From Labrys sp. WJW (GTDB lineage Bacteria > Pseudomonadota > Alphaproteobacteria > Rhizobiales > Labraceae), in NCBI RefSeq assembly GCF_001676615.1, contig NZ_LYXZ01000008.1:1-64000 (forward strand): a stretch of DNA of 64,000 nucleotides. Direction: 5' to 3'. Of the stretch, positions 28,057 to 37,320 are shown piece after piece; position 1 is the first letter of the stretch, and each line of letters starts with the position of its first letter. The position numbers and the translations under genes are program-made. The notes below the pieces were generated by a model. The model was not told the origin of the DNA, did not search any database, and saw nothing but the letters and a program-made list of their open reading frames with translations.

Positions 28057-30024
28057 TTAACTTATCCCAGCTACCCTGAGCCCGCGCACAATAACCTCTT
28101 TCATGTTTCCTTTCTTATCCGGCGTAAGATTTACAACATCCGCCGCGGTGATTCCGGGATACATATCCTTCAAACGCGCACCATAGCTCCTGGCGACTTC
28201 CCTGTTGCCGAGATTGCCATGGCATATTGCCAATATCCTCAGGACGGACTGATCGTTCTCCATTTTGCCGCACATGTCGATCGCCCCGTCGAAGTCCTCG
28301 CGAAAATAAGCGATCGTGGCCCCACCCCACCAATAGCGGTCGGGCGGGAAGGGGTTGAGTTCGATGGCGCGCTGAAACCTCTGCCAGCCCGCGTCGGGAT
28401 CGCCCAGATGCGCCAGGGTGTCGCCATGCGATTCCAACAGGTCGGCCGAATTGGGATTGAGCGTCTCGGCTTCCAGGAATTGCTCCGCCGCCTTGTCGTA
28501 GTCGCGCTGATGCAGCGCAATCACCGCCGACATCCAATGACCGACACTGTTGCCCGCATCGATGTTGATTGCCGCCTCGGCTTCGTGACGGGCCTGCATC
28601 AGGAGTGAAGGGTCGTTCGCTCCCAGCATGAGCCATTCCAGCTGCAGCGCATTGGAGACCGCCCCCCTCGCGCCGGCGAAATCCATATCGATCGCCGCCG
28701 CTTTCTGAAACTCCACTCTCGCGCGCCGCAGGCGCGGCAGGTCGCAATTCTTGAACAGGAGGTGCCCTTCCAGATAGTGGCGATAGGCAAGCGGCTTGGG
28801 ATCGGCCCGCAGGCGGTCGAGCTGGTCCCTCTCGATTTCGCTCGCCAGCGTCACCGCGATCCGATGCGAGATCATGCGGAAGGCAACGACCAGATCCTCC
28901 AGTTCCACCCGATATTCCGCCGCCCAGATGATCTCATCGCCGGGATTGCGGGTCAGGCGCAGGGCCATCTTCTCGCTCCCGGGCACCAGAAAGCCGGTGA
29001 CGAGATAGCCCGAGCGCAGCGCGGCCAGTCTTTCACGATCCCCGGTATCGGCCACGTCGAAACTGCTATGCGGCGCCGTCACCGCAAAGGTGGCGTGACG
29101 CGACAGGCTGTTGGCGACGTCCTCGATCAGCATGCGATAGAGGGGATGCAGGGTCTCTCCCGGCCGCGGCTGCGGCGGGAACAGGGAGACGCGCGGCAGG
29201 CCCGCCAGATTGCGCAGGGCCGGAGGTTGGACAGCCTGCTCGATCGCCGCCGACACCTCGGCTTCCGCGACGACCTGCAGCCGAGGGCGAGGAGCGTTCG
29301 CCAGGATACGCCGCATCGTGGCCACCGTTTCCGGCCTCGGTTCGATGCCGAATTCATCGCGCAAGGTCTTTTTCAGATCGTCGAAGACACGGTTGGCTTC
29401 CTCGATATCGCCGATCCGGCCATAGGCCTCCATCAGTGCGCGGAAACTCTCCTCCCGCTCCGGTTCCAGCGCCAGCATGCGCTCGCCGATCTCGTCGATG
29501 TCGCTCTTCTTGGCACGGGCGAACTGGGTCATCTCCATGAGCACCTCGCCCGCCAGCCCCAGAACCTGGCGACGAAAGCGCTCACGCTCGCTGCGGAACC
29601 ATTGCGACAGATCGGGCCCGCCGCTGTCGATCGTGTCGAGCAGGTCTCCCTTCACCAGCCTGACGACGGCCACGCGCTCGGCCAGCACCTGGGATTTGCG
29701 GCGCACCATGATCTGGGCAAGGTCGCTGCGGGCGGCTCCAGGTCCGGCCATCAGATTAGAGCCTTCCACCTCGACCAGCGGCTCGTCCAGCGGCCAGAAC
29801 CTGTTGATGCGGGCCAGCAATTGCCGGAGATTGGTGAGGGCCTTCTCTTCGGGAGCATCGTCCCACAGCAACGCGGCAATAGTCTGCCGGCTCATCCGCC
29901 GGCTGCCGCAAAGCAACAGCATCGCAATGAGAACATATCCCTTGCCCGGAAACACGCCCTCCACTGGTTTGGCAACATGCGGTACGCCCACCAAGTGAAG
30001 AACAATGTCGTCCTCAGCGTCCAT
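28057..30024 (-). CDS. SARP-like regulator B (winged helix-BTAD-TPR)
   Basis: This protein is a 655-residue paralogue of regulator A with the same domain order. It has a winged helix (1-95; LLWDDAPEEKALTNLRQLLA), BTAD-like helices (100-245; LALEPEREESFRALMEAYG), a TolB/FlgO-like domain (about 275-395; VTAPHSSFDVADTG) and TPR-like helices to the end (ETLNPNSADLLESHGDTLAH). The C-terminal 25 residues differ most from A. The 72-base gap to small protein B suggests that regulator and small protein are transcribed together. The upstream region contains the element shared with regulator A. It is probably the activator of module B; the signal is unknown. Confidence 0.85.
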   Translation of the reverse strand: MDAEDDIVLHLVGVPHVAKPVEGVFPGKGYVLIAMLLLCGSRRMSRQTIAALLWDDAPEEKALTNLRQLLARINRFWPLDEPLVEVEGSNLMAGPGAARSDLAQIMVRRKSQVLAERVAVVRLVKGDLLDTIDSGGPDLSQWFRSERERFRRQVLGLAGEVLMEMTQFARAKKSDIDEIGERMLALEPEREESFRALMEAYGRIGDIEEANRVFDDLKKTLRDEFGIEPRPETVATMRRILANAPRPRLQVVAEAEVSAAIEQAVQPPALRNLAGLPRVSLFPPQPRPGETLHPLYRMLIEDVANSLSRHATFAVTAPHSSFDVADTGDRERLAALRSGYLVTGFLVPGSEKMALRLTRNPGDEIIWAAEYRVELEDLVVAFRMISHRIAVTLASEIERDQLDRLRADPKPLAYRHYLEGHLLFKNCDLPRLRRARVEFQKAAAIDMDFAGARGAVSNALQLEWLMLGANDPSLLMQARHEAEAAINIDAGNSVGHWMSAVIALHQRDYDKAAEQFLEAETLNPNSADLLESHGDTLAHLGDPDAGWQRFQRAIELNPFPPDRYWWGGATIAYFREDFDGAIDMCGKMENDQSVLRILAICHGNLGNREVARSYGARLKDMYPGITAADVVNLTPDKKGNMKEVIVRGLRVAGIS

Positions 30025-30531
30025 TCGACTATCCTCGCCTGGGGAGTCTGGTCCGGCATCCCATGCATGCCGCCACCACTTGCCAGATCCCCGCCGTTCC
30101 CATCACAAATCTCGTGATTCGGAATGAGAACCTTCGGGCCATGCCCGACCTATGCGCCACATCTACTACTTGTTCGTCAAACACATTGAAGTCAACAAGT
30201 CCAATCTGATTCCTCACCAGACTTCACGCCCGAGTCACACAGAAACGGAATCATGAATATCACATCACCCTCGATCAAGAAGTTCATTTATAAAATGATG
30301 ACAAGGAATGACCTCTACGCCTATACCTTAAATTATATGATTAATCTTGAAATTATAAAATAAATCATAATTCAATTCTTTAAATAAAGCAGTCGAACAA
30401 AGTCAGACGCAGGAAAATATCGAGCGCCGCACACCGACAATACATTTAAGGAAGCCAATCGCTTGAAACTTCGGGTATCCGCGCGGCCGACTGGACTCTT
30501 CTTGATTTCCCCCGCGCCAGCCGCCTCTTCT
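30025..30531. other. AT-rich spacer between regulators C and B
   Basis: These 507 bases have no supportable gene. From about 30240 to 30450 the sequence is very AT-rich (for example TATAAAATGATGACAAGG and AAATTATAAAATAAATCATA), like the spacer at 25.2-25.4 kb. It should hold the promoter of regulator B and the 3' end of the regulator C transcript. Confidence 0.6.
30189..30257 (-). promoter_or_regulatory. Conserved upstream element of regulator B
   Basis: AAGTCAA (30189), TTCACGC (30223), GTCACAC (30234) and AATCATGAA (30249) match the element upstream of regulator A. The 45-base distance between AAGTCAA and GTCACAC is the same, as is the 11-bp step between the two heptamers. It begins 165 bases before the start codon, against 169 in A. 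It is a candidate operator for the SARP-like regulators. Confidence 0.5.
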
Positions 30532-32499
30532 TCAGGAAAGACCGGCGAGGCGCAGGCCTTGGGCACAGAACTCGACGTCCTCCTGGCGGCGATCCGGTGC
30601 CAGGCGTGCAAGGTCGAGGGCGGACATGCCCGGATAGGTGTCCATGACCCGCCGCCCATAGTGACGGGCCATCGCGGTATCGCCGACGAAGCCATGGCCC
30701 ATGGCCAGCACCCGGATGGCCGATTCGTCGTTCTCCATCCGGGCGCACAGCTCGATTGCTTCCTCGAAGCGCCGGCGACGGATGGCGATGGTGGCACCGG
30801 ACCACCAATAATAATCCGGCGGGAAGGGGTTGAGTTCCAGGGCCCGCTGGAAGCGCTCCCAGCCCAGTTCCGGCTCGCCAAGATGGGAAAGCGCATCGGC
30901 GTGGTGAACCAGCAGATCGGCCGAATGCGGGTTAAGGACCTCCGCTTCCATGAACTTTTCGGCGGTATAGTCGAAATCATGCTGATAGAGCGCCACCACG
31001 GCCGACATCCAATGGCCCGTGCCGTGACCAGGATCGATCTTCATCGCCAGATCCGCTTCCGCCCGGGCCTTGTTGAGCAGGGATGGATCCGTGCCCCCCA
31101 GCATCAGCCATTCGAGTTGCAGGGTCTGGGCAATGCGGGCGCGCGAGGGCGCGAAATCCCCGTCTTCCTCGGTAGCCAGCTTGAACTCGGCCCGCGCCCG
31201 GCGCAGACGGGCGAGGTCGAAGCTGTGTAGGCGGGCCTGTCCTTCGAGATAATGGCAATAGGCCGCCGGCTTGGGATCGGCGCGGGCGCGATCGAGCTGG
31301 TCGCGTTCGATCTCATTGGCAAGGGTGGCGGCGATCTGCCGCGTGATCAGCCGGAAGGAAAGCGCCAGCCGCTCGGGCGAAACCAGATATTCGGCGGCCC
31401 AGACGATTTCCTCATCCGGCTGCCGTGTCAGCCGCAGGGCCATGCGCTCGCTGCCCGGCACCATGAAGCCGGTGATCAAATAAGCGCTGCACAGGCTGGC
31501 AAAGCGCCTGGCATCGCCCGCATCGGCGACATGGAAACTGCTGTGCGGTGCGAGAACCGCGAAAGTACGGTGGCGCGACAGGTCGTTGGCAACGTCCTCG
31601 ATCAGGGCCCGATGCAGGGGATCCAGCATGCGACCGGGTATCGGGCGCGGCGGAAACAACGCCACTCGCGGCAAGCCAGGCAGGCGAGGCACGGCAGGGT
31701 TCGCCTGAAGCGGGCGTTCATCCGGCACATTGCGCGTTTCGCTGCTCACCTGCACTCGTGGCTGCGGCGCGCTGGCGAGAATGCGACGCACGGTGGCTAT
31801 AGTCTGGGGCCGGGGCTCCGTTCCGAATTCGCGACGAAGCATGTCGGTCAGGCCGGCATGAACCCGATTCACCGCCGGAATGTTGCCGTTGCGGCCATAG
31901 GCTTCGATCAGGACGCGGTAGCTCTCCTCCCGTTCCGGCTCAAGCGCCAGCATGACCTCGCCGATGAGATCGATCTCTCGCTCGGGCGCACGACCGTAGC
32001 GGGTCATCTCGACCAGGACCTCGGAGGCCAAGGTGAGCACGATGCGGCGGAAGCGTTCGCGTTCACTGCGGAACCATTGCGACAATTCGGGACCGCCCGA
32101 ATCCATGCTGTCGAGCAAATCGCCCTTGGCGAGCAGGACGGCCTGCACCCTCTCGGCCAGCACGCCCGATTTCGCCAGGCGCAGGAGCGCGGCAAGGTCG
32201 CTACGGTCAGCGCCAGGCCCTGCGGTCAGGTGGGGTCCGCTGGTCTCCACCAGCGGGTCGGCATAGGGCCATGTCCTGTGGATGCGGACGAGCAGCTGGC
32301 GCAGATTGGTGAGCGCCTTTTCCTCGGGCGCATCGTCCCAAAGCAGGGCGGCGATGGCCTGGCGGCTCATGCGTCGGCTGCCGGCCAGCAGCAGCATGGC
32401 GACCAGGACATAACCCTTGGCGGGAAACACCCCCTCTCCCGCCACCGTGAGATGGGGAATACCGACCAGGCGAAGCGCTATGAAAGGCTTGTCATCCAT
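30532..32499 (-). CDS. SARP-like regulator C (winged helix-BTAD-TPR), stand-alone
   Basis: This is the third paralogue. Starting at ATG 32499 (MDDKPFIALRLVGIPH) it aligns with the N-termini of A and B and is again exactly 655 residues. A longer in-frame start at 32571 would add 24 unconserved residues. The winged helix (LLWDDAPEEKALTNLRQLLV), BTAD region (LALEPEREESYRVLIEAYG), TolB-like region (VLAPHSSFHVADAG) and TPR-like part (EVLNPHSADLLVHHADALSH) are all present. It is closer to A than to B. Unlike A and B, no small protein or YcaO gene follows it; the next gene downstream is regulator B. It may be an upstream regulator of both modules or the remnant of a third module. Confidence 0.83.
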   Translation of the reverse strand: MDDKPFIALRLVGIPHLTVAGEGVFPAKGYVLVAMLLLAGSRRMSRQAIAALLWDDAPEEKALTNLRQLLVRIHRTWPYADPLVETSGPHLTAGPGADRSDLAALLRLAKSGVLAERVQAVLLAKGDLLDSMDSGGPELSQWFRSERERFRRIVLTLASEVLVEMTRYGRAPEREIDLIGEVMLALEPEREESYRVLIEAYGRNGNIPAVNRVHAGLTDMLRREFGTEPRPQTIATVRRILASAPQPRVQVSSETRNVPDERPLQANPAVPRLPGLPRVALFPPRPIPGRMLDPLHRALIEDVANDLSRHRTFAVLAPHSSFHVADAGDARRFASLCSAYLITGFMVPGSERMALRLTRQPDEEIVWAAEYLVSPERLALSFRLITRQIAATLANEIERDQLDRARADPKPAAYCHYLEGQARLHSFDLARLRRARAEFKLATEEDGDFAPSRARIAQTLQLEWLMLGGTDPSLLNKARAEADLAMKIDPGHGTGHWMSAVVALYQHDFDYTAEKFMEAEVLNPHSADLLVHHADALSHLGEPELGWERFQRALELNPFPPDYYWWSGATIAIRRRRFEEAIELCARMENDESAIRVLAMGHGFVGDTAMARHYGRRVMDTYPGMSALDLARLAPDRRQEDVEFCAQGLRLAGLS

Positions 32500-32907
32500 C
32501 TTGCCCACCACGACCTCGGCGCCTCCTGAGAGGTGCAACGCTAGAGAGTCTCGATGGTGAAGATCACACACATGAAGCCAAACACAGCCTCACGTCAGTA
32601 ATGACGTCGGTGCCGATCTTCTCCTCATCGAGACCCAGGCCGGATGAACTGCCCCAGCGCGACAAAGCTGCCGGGGCCCACGTACATCTGAGTATCGTCA
32701 GAACGATCCGCGACTATGCCCCGAACCGTGCTGCGCGGTTGAGAATGGTCAACATTGTGTGACGAGTCAATCAAAGGGACTGCAAAGCCTCTTTGCCCGC
32801 TCTATTCCCTATCATATTACCTCAGAAAGAGAGCGATTTGCCGTGTCATCCTTGGCGGGCCGGCATGCCGGCCCGCCAAGGGCTGAATCCTGGAGCCGCA
32901 GCCGGCC
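32500..32907. other. Spacer between the RND pump and regulator C
   Basis: I see no gene in these 408 bases. Notable are ACGTCA-GTAA-TGACGT (32592-32607), GTGTGACGAGTCAA at 32757-32770 (the heptamer of the A/B elements in the opposite orientation) and the palindrome at 32851-32880. It probably holds the regulator C promoter. Confidence 0.5.
32851..32880 (-). terminator. Perfect 30-base palindrome after the RND pump gene
   Basis: CTTGGCGGGCCGGCA is followed directly by its own reverse complement. It lies 27 bases after the stop of the RND gene. There is no T run, so it is a likely but unproven transcript end. Confidence 0.5.
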
Positions 32908-35900
32908 TCAGCTGCCTTCCGGCTCGCCCATCGTCGCCGGCGTCACCGTCGACGGCTTGGGCTTCTCGCGGAAGAGCTTGCGCACGATCAGCCGAATGGT
33001 GACGTAGAACACCGGCGTGAGGAAGAGGCCGAGGAAGGTCACCCCGCTCATGCCGAAGACCACGGCCGTGCCGATGGCCTGGCGCAGTTCCGAGCCCGGA
33101 CCGGTGGCGATCATCAGCGGCACCGCACCGAGGATGAAGGCGAAGGAAGTCATCAGGATCGGGCGCAGGCGCAGCCGGCAGGCCTCGACCACGGCCTGCC
33201 AGGGCGTGTCGCCATGGTCCTCGCGCTGGCGCGCGAACTCCACGATCAGGATGGCGTTCTTGGCGGCAAGGCCGATCAGCATGACGAAGGAGATCTGCGT
33301 CATGATGTTGTTGTCCATCACCTTGAACCACCAGCCGCCGAAGATCGGCAAGCCGCGTGCCATGCCCCCGAGTAGCGCCGCCAGGATGGAAAGCGGCACG
33401 ATCAGGATGATGGCGAGCGGCAGCGACCAGCTTTCATACTGGGCGGCCAGGAACAGGAAGACGAACAGCACGGCAATGCCGAACACGAAATAGATCGTGT
33501 TGCCGACCGAGCGTTCCTGGAAGGCGATCTCGGTCCATTCATAGCCCACGCCCGGCGGCAGCACCTCGGCCGCCGCCTTCTCCATCAGGTCGAGCGCCGT
33601 GGTGGAGGACACGCCGGGCAGGCCCGAGCCGCTGACATAGACGGCCGGATAGAGATTGTGGCGCATCACCGTGTCGGGGCCGGTGCGTTCCTCGAAGGAG
33701 ATCAGCGAGCCGAGCGGCACCAGGGCACCGGTGCTGCTGCGCACCTTGAGGCGGGTGAGATCTTCCTTGTTGAGGCGGTCGCGTCCTTCGGCCTGGGCAT
33801 TCACCTGGAAGGCACGCCCCAGCCGGGTGAAGTCGTTGACATAAGCCGAACCGACATAGACCTGCATCGCCTCGAAGATATTGCCGATCGGCACGTTGAG
33901 CATGCGCGCCTTGATGCGGTCGACATTGACGAAGAGCTGCGGGCCATTGTTGGACAGCGTGGTGTAGACCTGGGTGAGGCCCGGCGTCTGATTGGCCTTG
34001 CCGATCAGGGCATTGGCGGCCTGCATCAGCGCCTCAGGCCCGACGCCGCCGCGATCCTGCACCTGCATCTTGAAGCCGGCGCCGGTGCCGAGCCCCTGGA
34101 TGGTGGGTGGCGGAATCACGAAGACGAAGCCCTCCTCGATGGCGAAGACGCGCTTTTGCAATTCGCCCACGATGGCCTGCGCCGACAATCCCTCCTTCAG
34201 GCGTTCGTCGAACGGCTTGAATGGCACGAAGATGGTGGCCGCATTCGAAGCGGCGGTGAAGGTCGCGCCCGAGAAGCCGGCGACACCGATGACATGGGCA
34301 ACGCCCGGGCTGCCTGCCGCGATCTGCTGCGCCTTGCGCACCACGGCGTCGGTGCGTTCCAGCGACGCACCGTCGGGCAACTGCACCACGACGATGGCGT
34401 AGCCCTGGTCCGATTCCGGCACGAAGCCCGTCGGCACCTTGGTGTAGACATAGAAGGTGGCGTAGAGCAGGCCTCCATAAATGGCCAGGAACAACAGCTT
34501 GTGGCGAGCGGCAAAGCCGACTGAACCGCCATAGCCGCGCGACATCCTGTCGAAGCCACGGTTAAAGCCGTCGCCCGCTGCCCGGAGCCAGCGGAACAGG
34601 AAGAAGCGGCTGCGATGCTCCGGGTCATGCGGCTTGAGCAACAGGGCGGCGAGCGCCGGCGACAAGGTCAGCGAGTTGAAGGCCGAGATCACCGTGGCGG
34701 CCGCGATTGTCACCGCGAACTGCTGGTAGAACAGCCCCGATATGCCCGGAATGAAGGCGGTCGGCACGAACACCGCGCACAGCACCAGGGCGATCGCGAT
34801 GACGGCGCGGCCGACCTCGTCCATGGTGACATGGGCGGCCCGGTTGGGCGTCATGCCGTCATGGATGTTGCGCTCGACATTCTCCACCACCACGATGGCG
34901 TCGTCGACCACGATGCCCACCGCCAGGATCAGCCCGAACAGTGTGAGCATGTTGAGCGAGAAGCCGAGCCCCGCCATCACCGCGAAGGTGCCGATGATCG
35001 AGACGGGAATGGCGATGATCGGGATGATCGCTGCGCGCCAGGATTGCAGGAAGACGAAGACGACGATCACCACCAGCACGATCGCCTCGAAGAAGGTCTC
35101 GTAGACGGCTTCGATCGAGGCGGAGACGAATTCGGTGGGATTGTAGACGATGGAATATTTCAGCCCCGGCGGAAAGGCCTTGGCCAGATCGTCCATCTTG
35201 GCCTTGACGCGATCGGCGGTCGCAAGCGCATTGCTGCCCGGACGCTGCAGCACGGCGATGCCCACCGTCGGCTGGCTGTCGAGATAGAGGTTGGAACTGT
35301 ATTGCTTGGCGCCGACCTCGACGCGGGCGACGTCCCTCAGCTTGAGCAGGCGGCCATCCGGGGTCGACTTGATGATGACGTTCCGGAACTGCTCGGCGTC
35401 CTGGAAACGGCCCTGGGTGGTGACCGTGATCTCGCTGGTGGTGTTGTTGGGTGAGGGTTGGGCACCGAGCGTGCCGCCGGAGACCTGCACGTTTTGCTCG
35501 CGCAGGGCCTGGACGACCTCACCCGCCGTCAAATCGAAGCTGGCAAGCCGGTTCGGATCGAGCCAGACGCGCAGCGAGGGTTCGCGCAGGCCGAAGGCGA
35601 AGGTCGAGCCGACACCGTCGACGCGGGCCAGGATGTCGTTGACGTTGAGAATGGCATAGTCGGAGATGCCATAGTCGTTCAGCGAATTATCCGGCGAATA
35701 GAGCGTGACGATCAAGAGGAAGTCGGAAGACGACTTGTTGACCGTGATGCCGAGAGCCCGCACCTCGGCCGGCAGGCGCGGCTCCGCCGAGGAGACGCGG
35801 TTCTGCACCTGCACCTGGGCGATGTCGAGATCGGTGCCGGTGGCGAAGGTGACGGTGATCTGCAGCGAGCCGTCATTGGTGGCCTGGGAAGTCTGATAGA

Positions 35901-36132
35901 TCATCCCTTCCACGCCGTTGATCGACTGCTCCAACGGCGCCGCCACCGTCTCGGCGATGGTCTGGGCGTTGGCGCCGGGATAGGTGGCGTTGATCACCAC
36001 CGTCGGCGGGGCGATCTGCGGGAACTGGGCGATCGGCAGGCCGACATAGGAAACGAGCCCGATCACCACCGTGACGATCGAGACGACGGCGGCAAAGATC
36101 GGGCGGTCGACGAAGAAATGGCCGAATTTCAT
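32908..36132 (-). CDS. RND efflux pump inner-membrane transporter (HAE1 family, AcrB-like)
   Basis: This 1,074-residue proton-driven exporter has the usual 12-helix RND plan. The N-terminus MKFGHFFVDRPIFAAVVSI and first periplasmic loop (PTVVINATYPGANAQTI) are typical of AcrB/MexB-type pumps. Transmembrane helix 4 has the VGIVVDDAIVVVENVERN proton-relay aspartates near 400-410. The second half repeats the plan (VMLIGLAAKNAILIVEFAR near 970). Such pumps expel drugs, dyes and other amphiphiles together with an adaptor and a TolC-type channel. The adaptor gene is directly upstream (15-base gap), but no outer-membrane channel gene is nearby. The substrate is unknown. Confidence 0.95.
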   Translation of the reverse strand: MKFGHFFVDRPIFAAVVSIVTVVIGLVSYVGLPIAQFPQIAPPTVVINATYPGANAQTIAETVAAPLEQSINGVEGMIYQTSQATNDGSLQITVTFATGTDLDIAQVQVQNRVSSAEPRLPAEVRALGITVNKSSSDFLLIVTLYSPDNSLNDYGISDYAILNVNDILARVDGVGSTFAFGLREPSLRVWLDPNRLASFDLTAGEVVQALREQNVQVSGGTLGAQPSPNNTTSEITVTTQGRFQDAEQFRNVIIKSTPDGRLLKLRDVARVEVGAKQYSSNLYLDSQPTVGIAVLQRPGSNALATADRVKAKMDDLAKAFPPGLKYSIVYNPTEFVSASIEAVYETFFEAIVLVVIVVFVFLQSWRAAIIPIIAIPVSIIGTFAVMAGLGFSLNMLTLFGLILAVGIVVDDAIVVVENVERNIHDGMTPNRAAHVTMDEVGRAVIAIALVLCAVFVPTAFIPGISGLFYQQFAVTIAAATVISAFNSLTLSPALAALLLKPHDPEHRSRFFLFRWLRAAGDGFNRGFDRMSRGYGGSVGFAARHKLLFLAIYGGLLYATFYVYTKVPTGFVPESDQGYAIVVVQLPDGASLERTDAVVRKAQQIAAGSPGVAHVIGVAGFSGATFTAASNAATIFVPFKPFDERLKEGLSAQAIVGELQKRVFAIEEGFVFVIPPPTIQGLGTGAGFKMQVQDRGGVGPEALMQAANALIGKANQTPGLTQVYTTLSNNGPQLFVNVDRIKARMLNVPIGNIFEAMQVYVGSAYVNDFTRLGRAFQVNAQAEGRDRLNKEDLTRLKVRSSTGALVPLGSLISFEERTGPDTVMRHNLYPAVYVSGSGLPGVSSTTALDLMEKAAAEVLPPGVGYEWTEIAFQERSVGNTIYFVFGIAVLFVFLFLAAQYESWSLPLAIILIVPLSILAALLGGMARGLPIFGGWWFKVMDNNIMTQISFVMLIGLAAKNAILIVEFARQREDHGDTPWQAVVEACRLRLRPILMTSFAFILGAVPLMIATGPGSELRQAIGTAVVFGMSGVTFLGLFLTPVFYVTIRLIVRKLFREKPKPSTVTPATMGEPEGS

Positions 36133-36147
36133 GGGCTGCGCTCCCGA

Positions 36148-37320
36148 TCAGTTCGGGTCAGGAACGAGCGTTTCCGGCACGTCCAGCTTGGTGGGTTGCG
36201 GCACGACCTCGCCACCCGGGCGGGCGCGCATCTGGCCGTTGATCAGCACCTGATCCTCGGGCTTGAGACCCGACTTGACCACGCGGAACGAGCCGAATTT
36301 CGGCCCCAGTTCCACCACGCGCGGATTGGCGATCTTGTCGGCGCCGACCACGATGACGGTGCGCCCCTGTGCCGACTGGCTCACCGCCACATCCGGCACG
36401 ACCAGCGCCTCATAGGGCTCGCCGATGGTGATGCGGATGCGCCCGAACAGGCCGGATGTGAGGAAGCCATCGGGATTGTCGACCTTGGCGCGGGCCGTGA
36501 CGGTGCCGGTCTGAGCGTCGACCTGGGGCGCGATATAGTCGAGCGTTCCCTTATGGGAGAACCCCTTCTCGTCCGACAGGCCGATCTCGACCTTCAGCGT
36601 GGGATCCTTACCGCCGGTGTCCAGCTTGCCCCTGGAGGCCCGCTGATAGGCAAGGTAGCTCGCTTCGTCGAGATCGAAGTAGAAATAGATCGGATCGACG
36701 GCGACGATCGAAACCAGCGGCGAGGTCGAGTTGGCCACCACCAGATTGCCGCGCGAGACGAGCTGGCGGGTGATCCTGCCCGAGATCGGGGCGGTGATGG
36801 TGGCGTAGTTGAGGTCGAGCTTGGCCGTCGCCAGCGCCGCGCTGGCCGAATCGATCGAGGCGGCCGCTTCCTGATAGGCCTGGAGGTTGGCCTGGTAGGT
36901 GGCATCGGTAACGTTGCCGGTCTTCTTCAGGGCTTCGGCACGCGCCAGATTGGCCTTGGTCAGGTCGATCCGGGTCTGTGTGATCTTCACCTGGGCGGCC
37001 GCCTGGTCGACCGCGGCCTGGAACGGACGCGGGTCGATCGAGAACAGCACGTCGCCCTCCTTGACCAGGGAGCCTTCCACGAAGCTCGACTTGTCGAGAT
37101 AGCCGGTGACGCGTGAGGTGATGTTCACCTGCGGCCAGGCCTGGAAGCGACCGGTGAATTCGACCGATTCGGTGATCTTGCGGGCGACCGGGTTGGCCAC
37201 CGTCACCGGCATGGCAGGCATCTGCTGGGCAAGCGCGATGCCCACCCCCTCGACGGCCGTCAATGCCAGCACGCCGGCGGCCAGCCGACTCAATTTGCAA
37301 CGCAACAACGACATGGGCAT
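36148..37320 (-). CDS. RND efflux pump periplasmic adaptor subunit
   Basis: This membrane-fusion protein links the RND transporter to an outer-membrane channel. From ATG 37320 it is 390 residues (alternatives at 37332 and 37314). A signal peptide covers about 1-32 (LAAGVLALTAVEGVGIALAQ). Then come the lipoyl half-motifs (ITSRVTGYLDKSSFVEGSLV; LNYATITAPISGRITR), an alpha-hairpin between them (about 95-165) and the beta-barrel and membrane-proximal domains (YIAPQVDAQTGTVTARAKV). There is no lipobox cysteine, so it is not obviously lipid-anchored. It is the first gene of a two-gene operon with the transporter. Confidence 0.92.
   Translation of the reverse strand: MPMSLLRCKLSRLAAGVLALTAVEGVGIALAQQMPAMPVTVANPVARKITESVEFTGRFQAWPQVNITSRVTGYLDKSSFVEGSLVKEGDVLFSIDPRPFQAAVDQAAAQVKITQTRIDLTKANLARAEALKKTGNVTDATYQANLQAYQEAAASIDSASAALATAKLDLNYATITAPISGRITRQLVSRGNLVVANSTSPLVSIVAVDPIYFYFDLDEASYLAYQRASRGKLDTGGKDPTLKVEIGLSDEKGFSHKGTLDYIAPQVDAQTGTVTARAKVDNPDGFLTSGLFGRIRITIGEPYEALVVPDVAVSQSAQGRTVIVVGADKIANPRVVELGPKFGSFRVVKSGLKPEDQVLINGQMRARPGGEVVPQPTKLDVPETLVPDPN

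Noticed and set aside
20184..32499. Integrated phage or transposon carrying the YcaO island
   Set aside because: I see no integrase, transposase, tRNA gene or flanking direct repeats. Only the AT-rich spacers hint at foreign origin.
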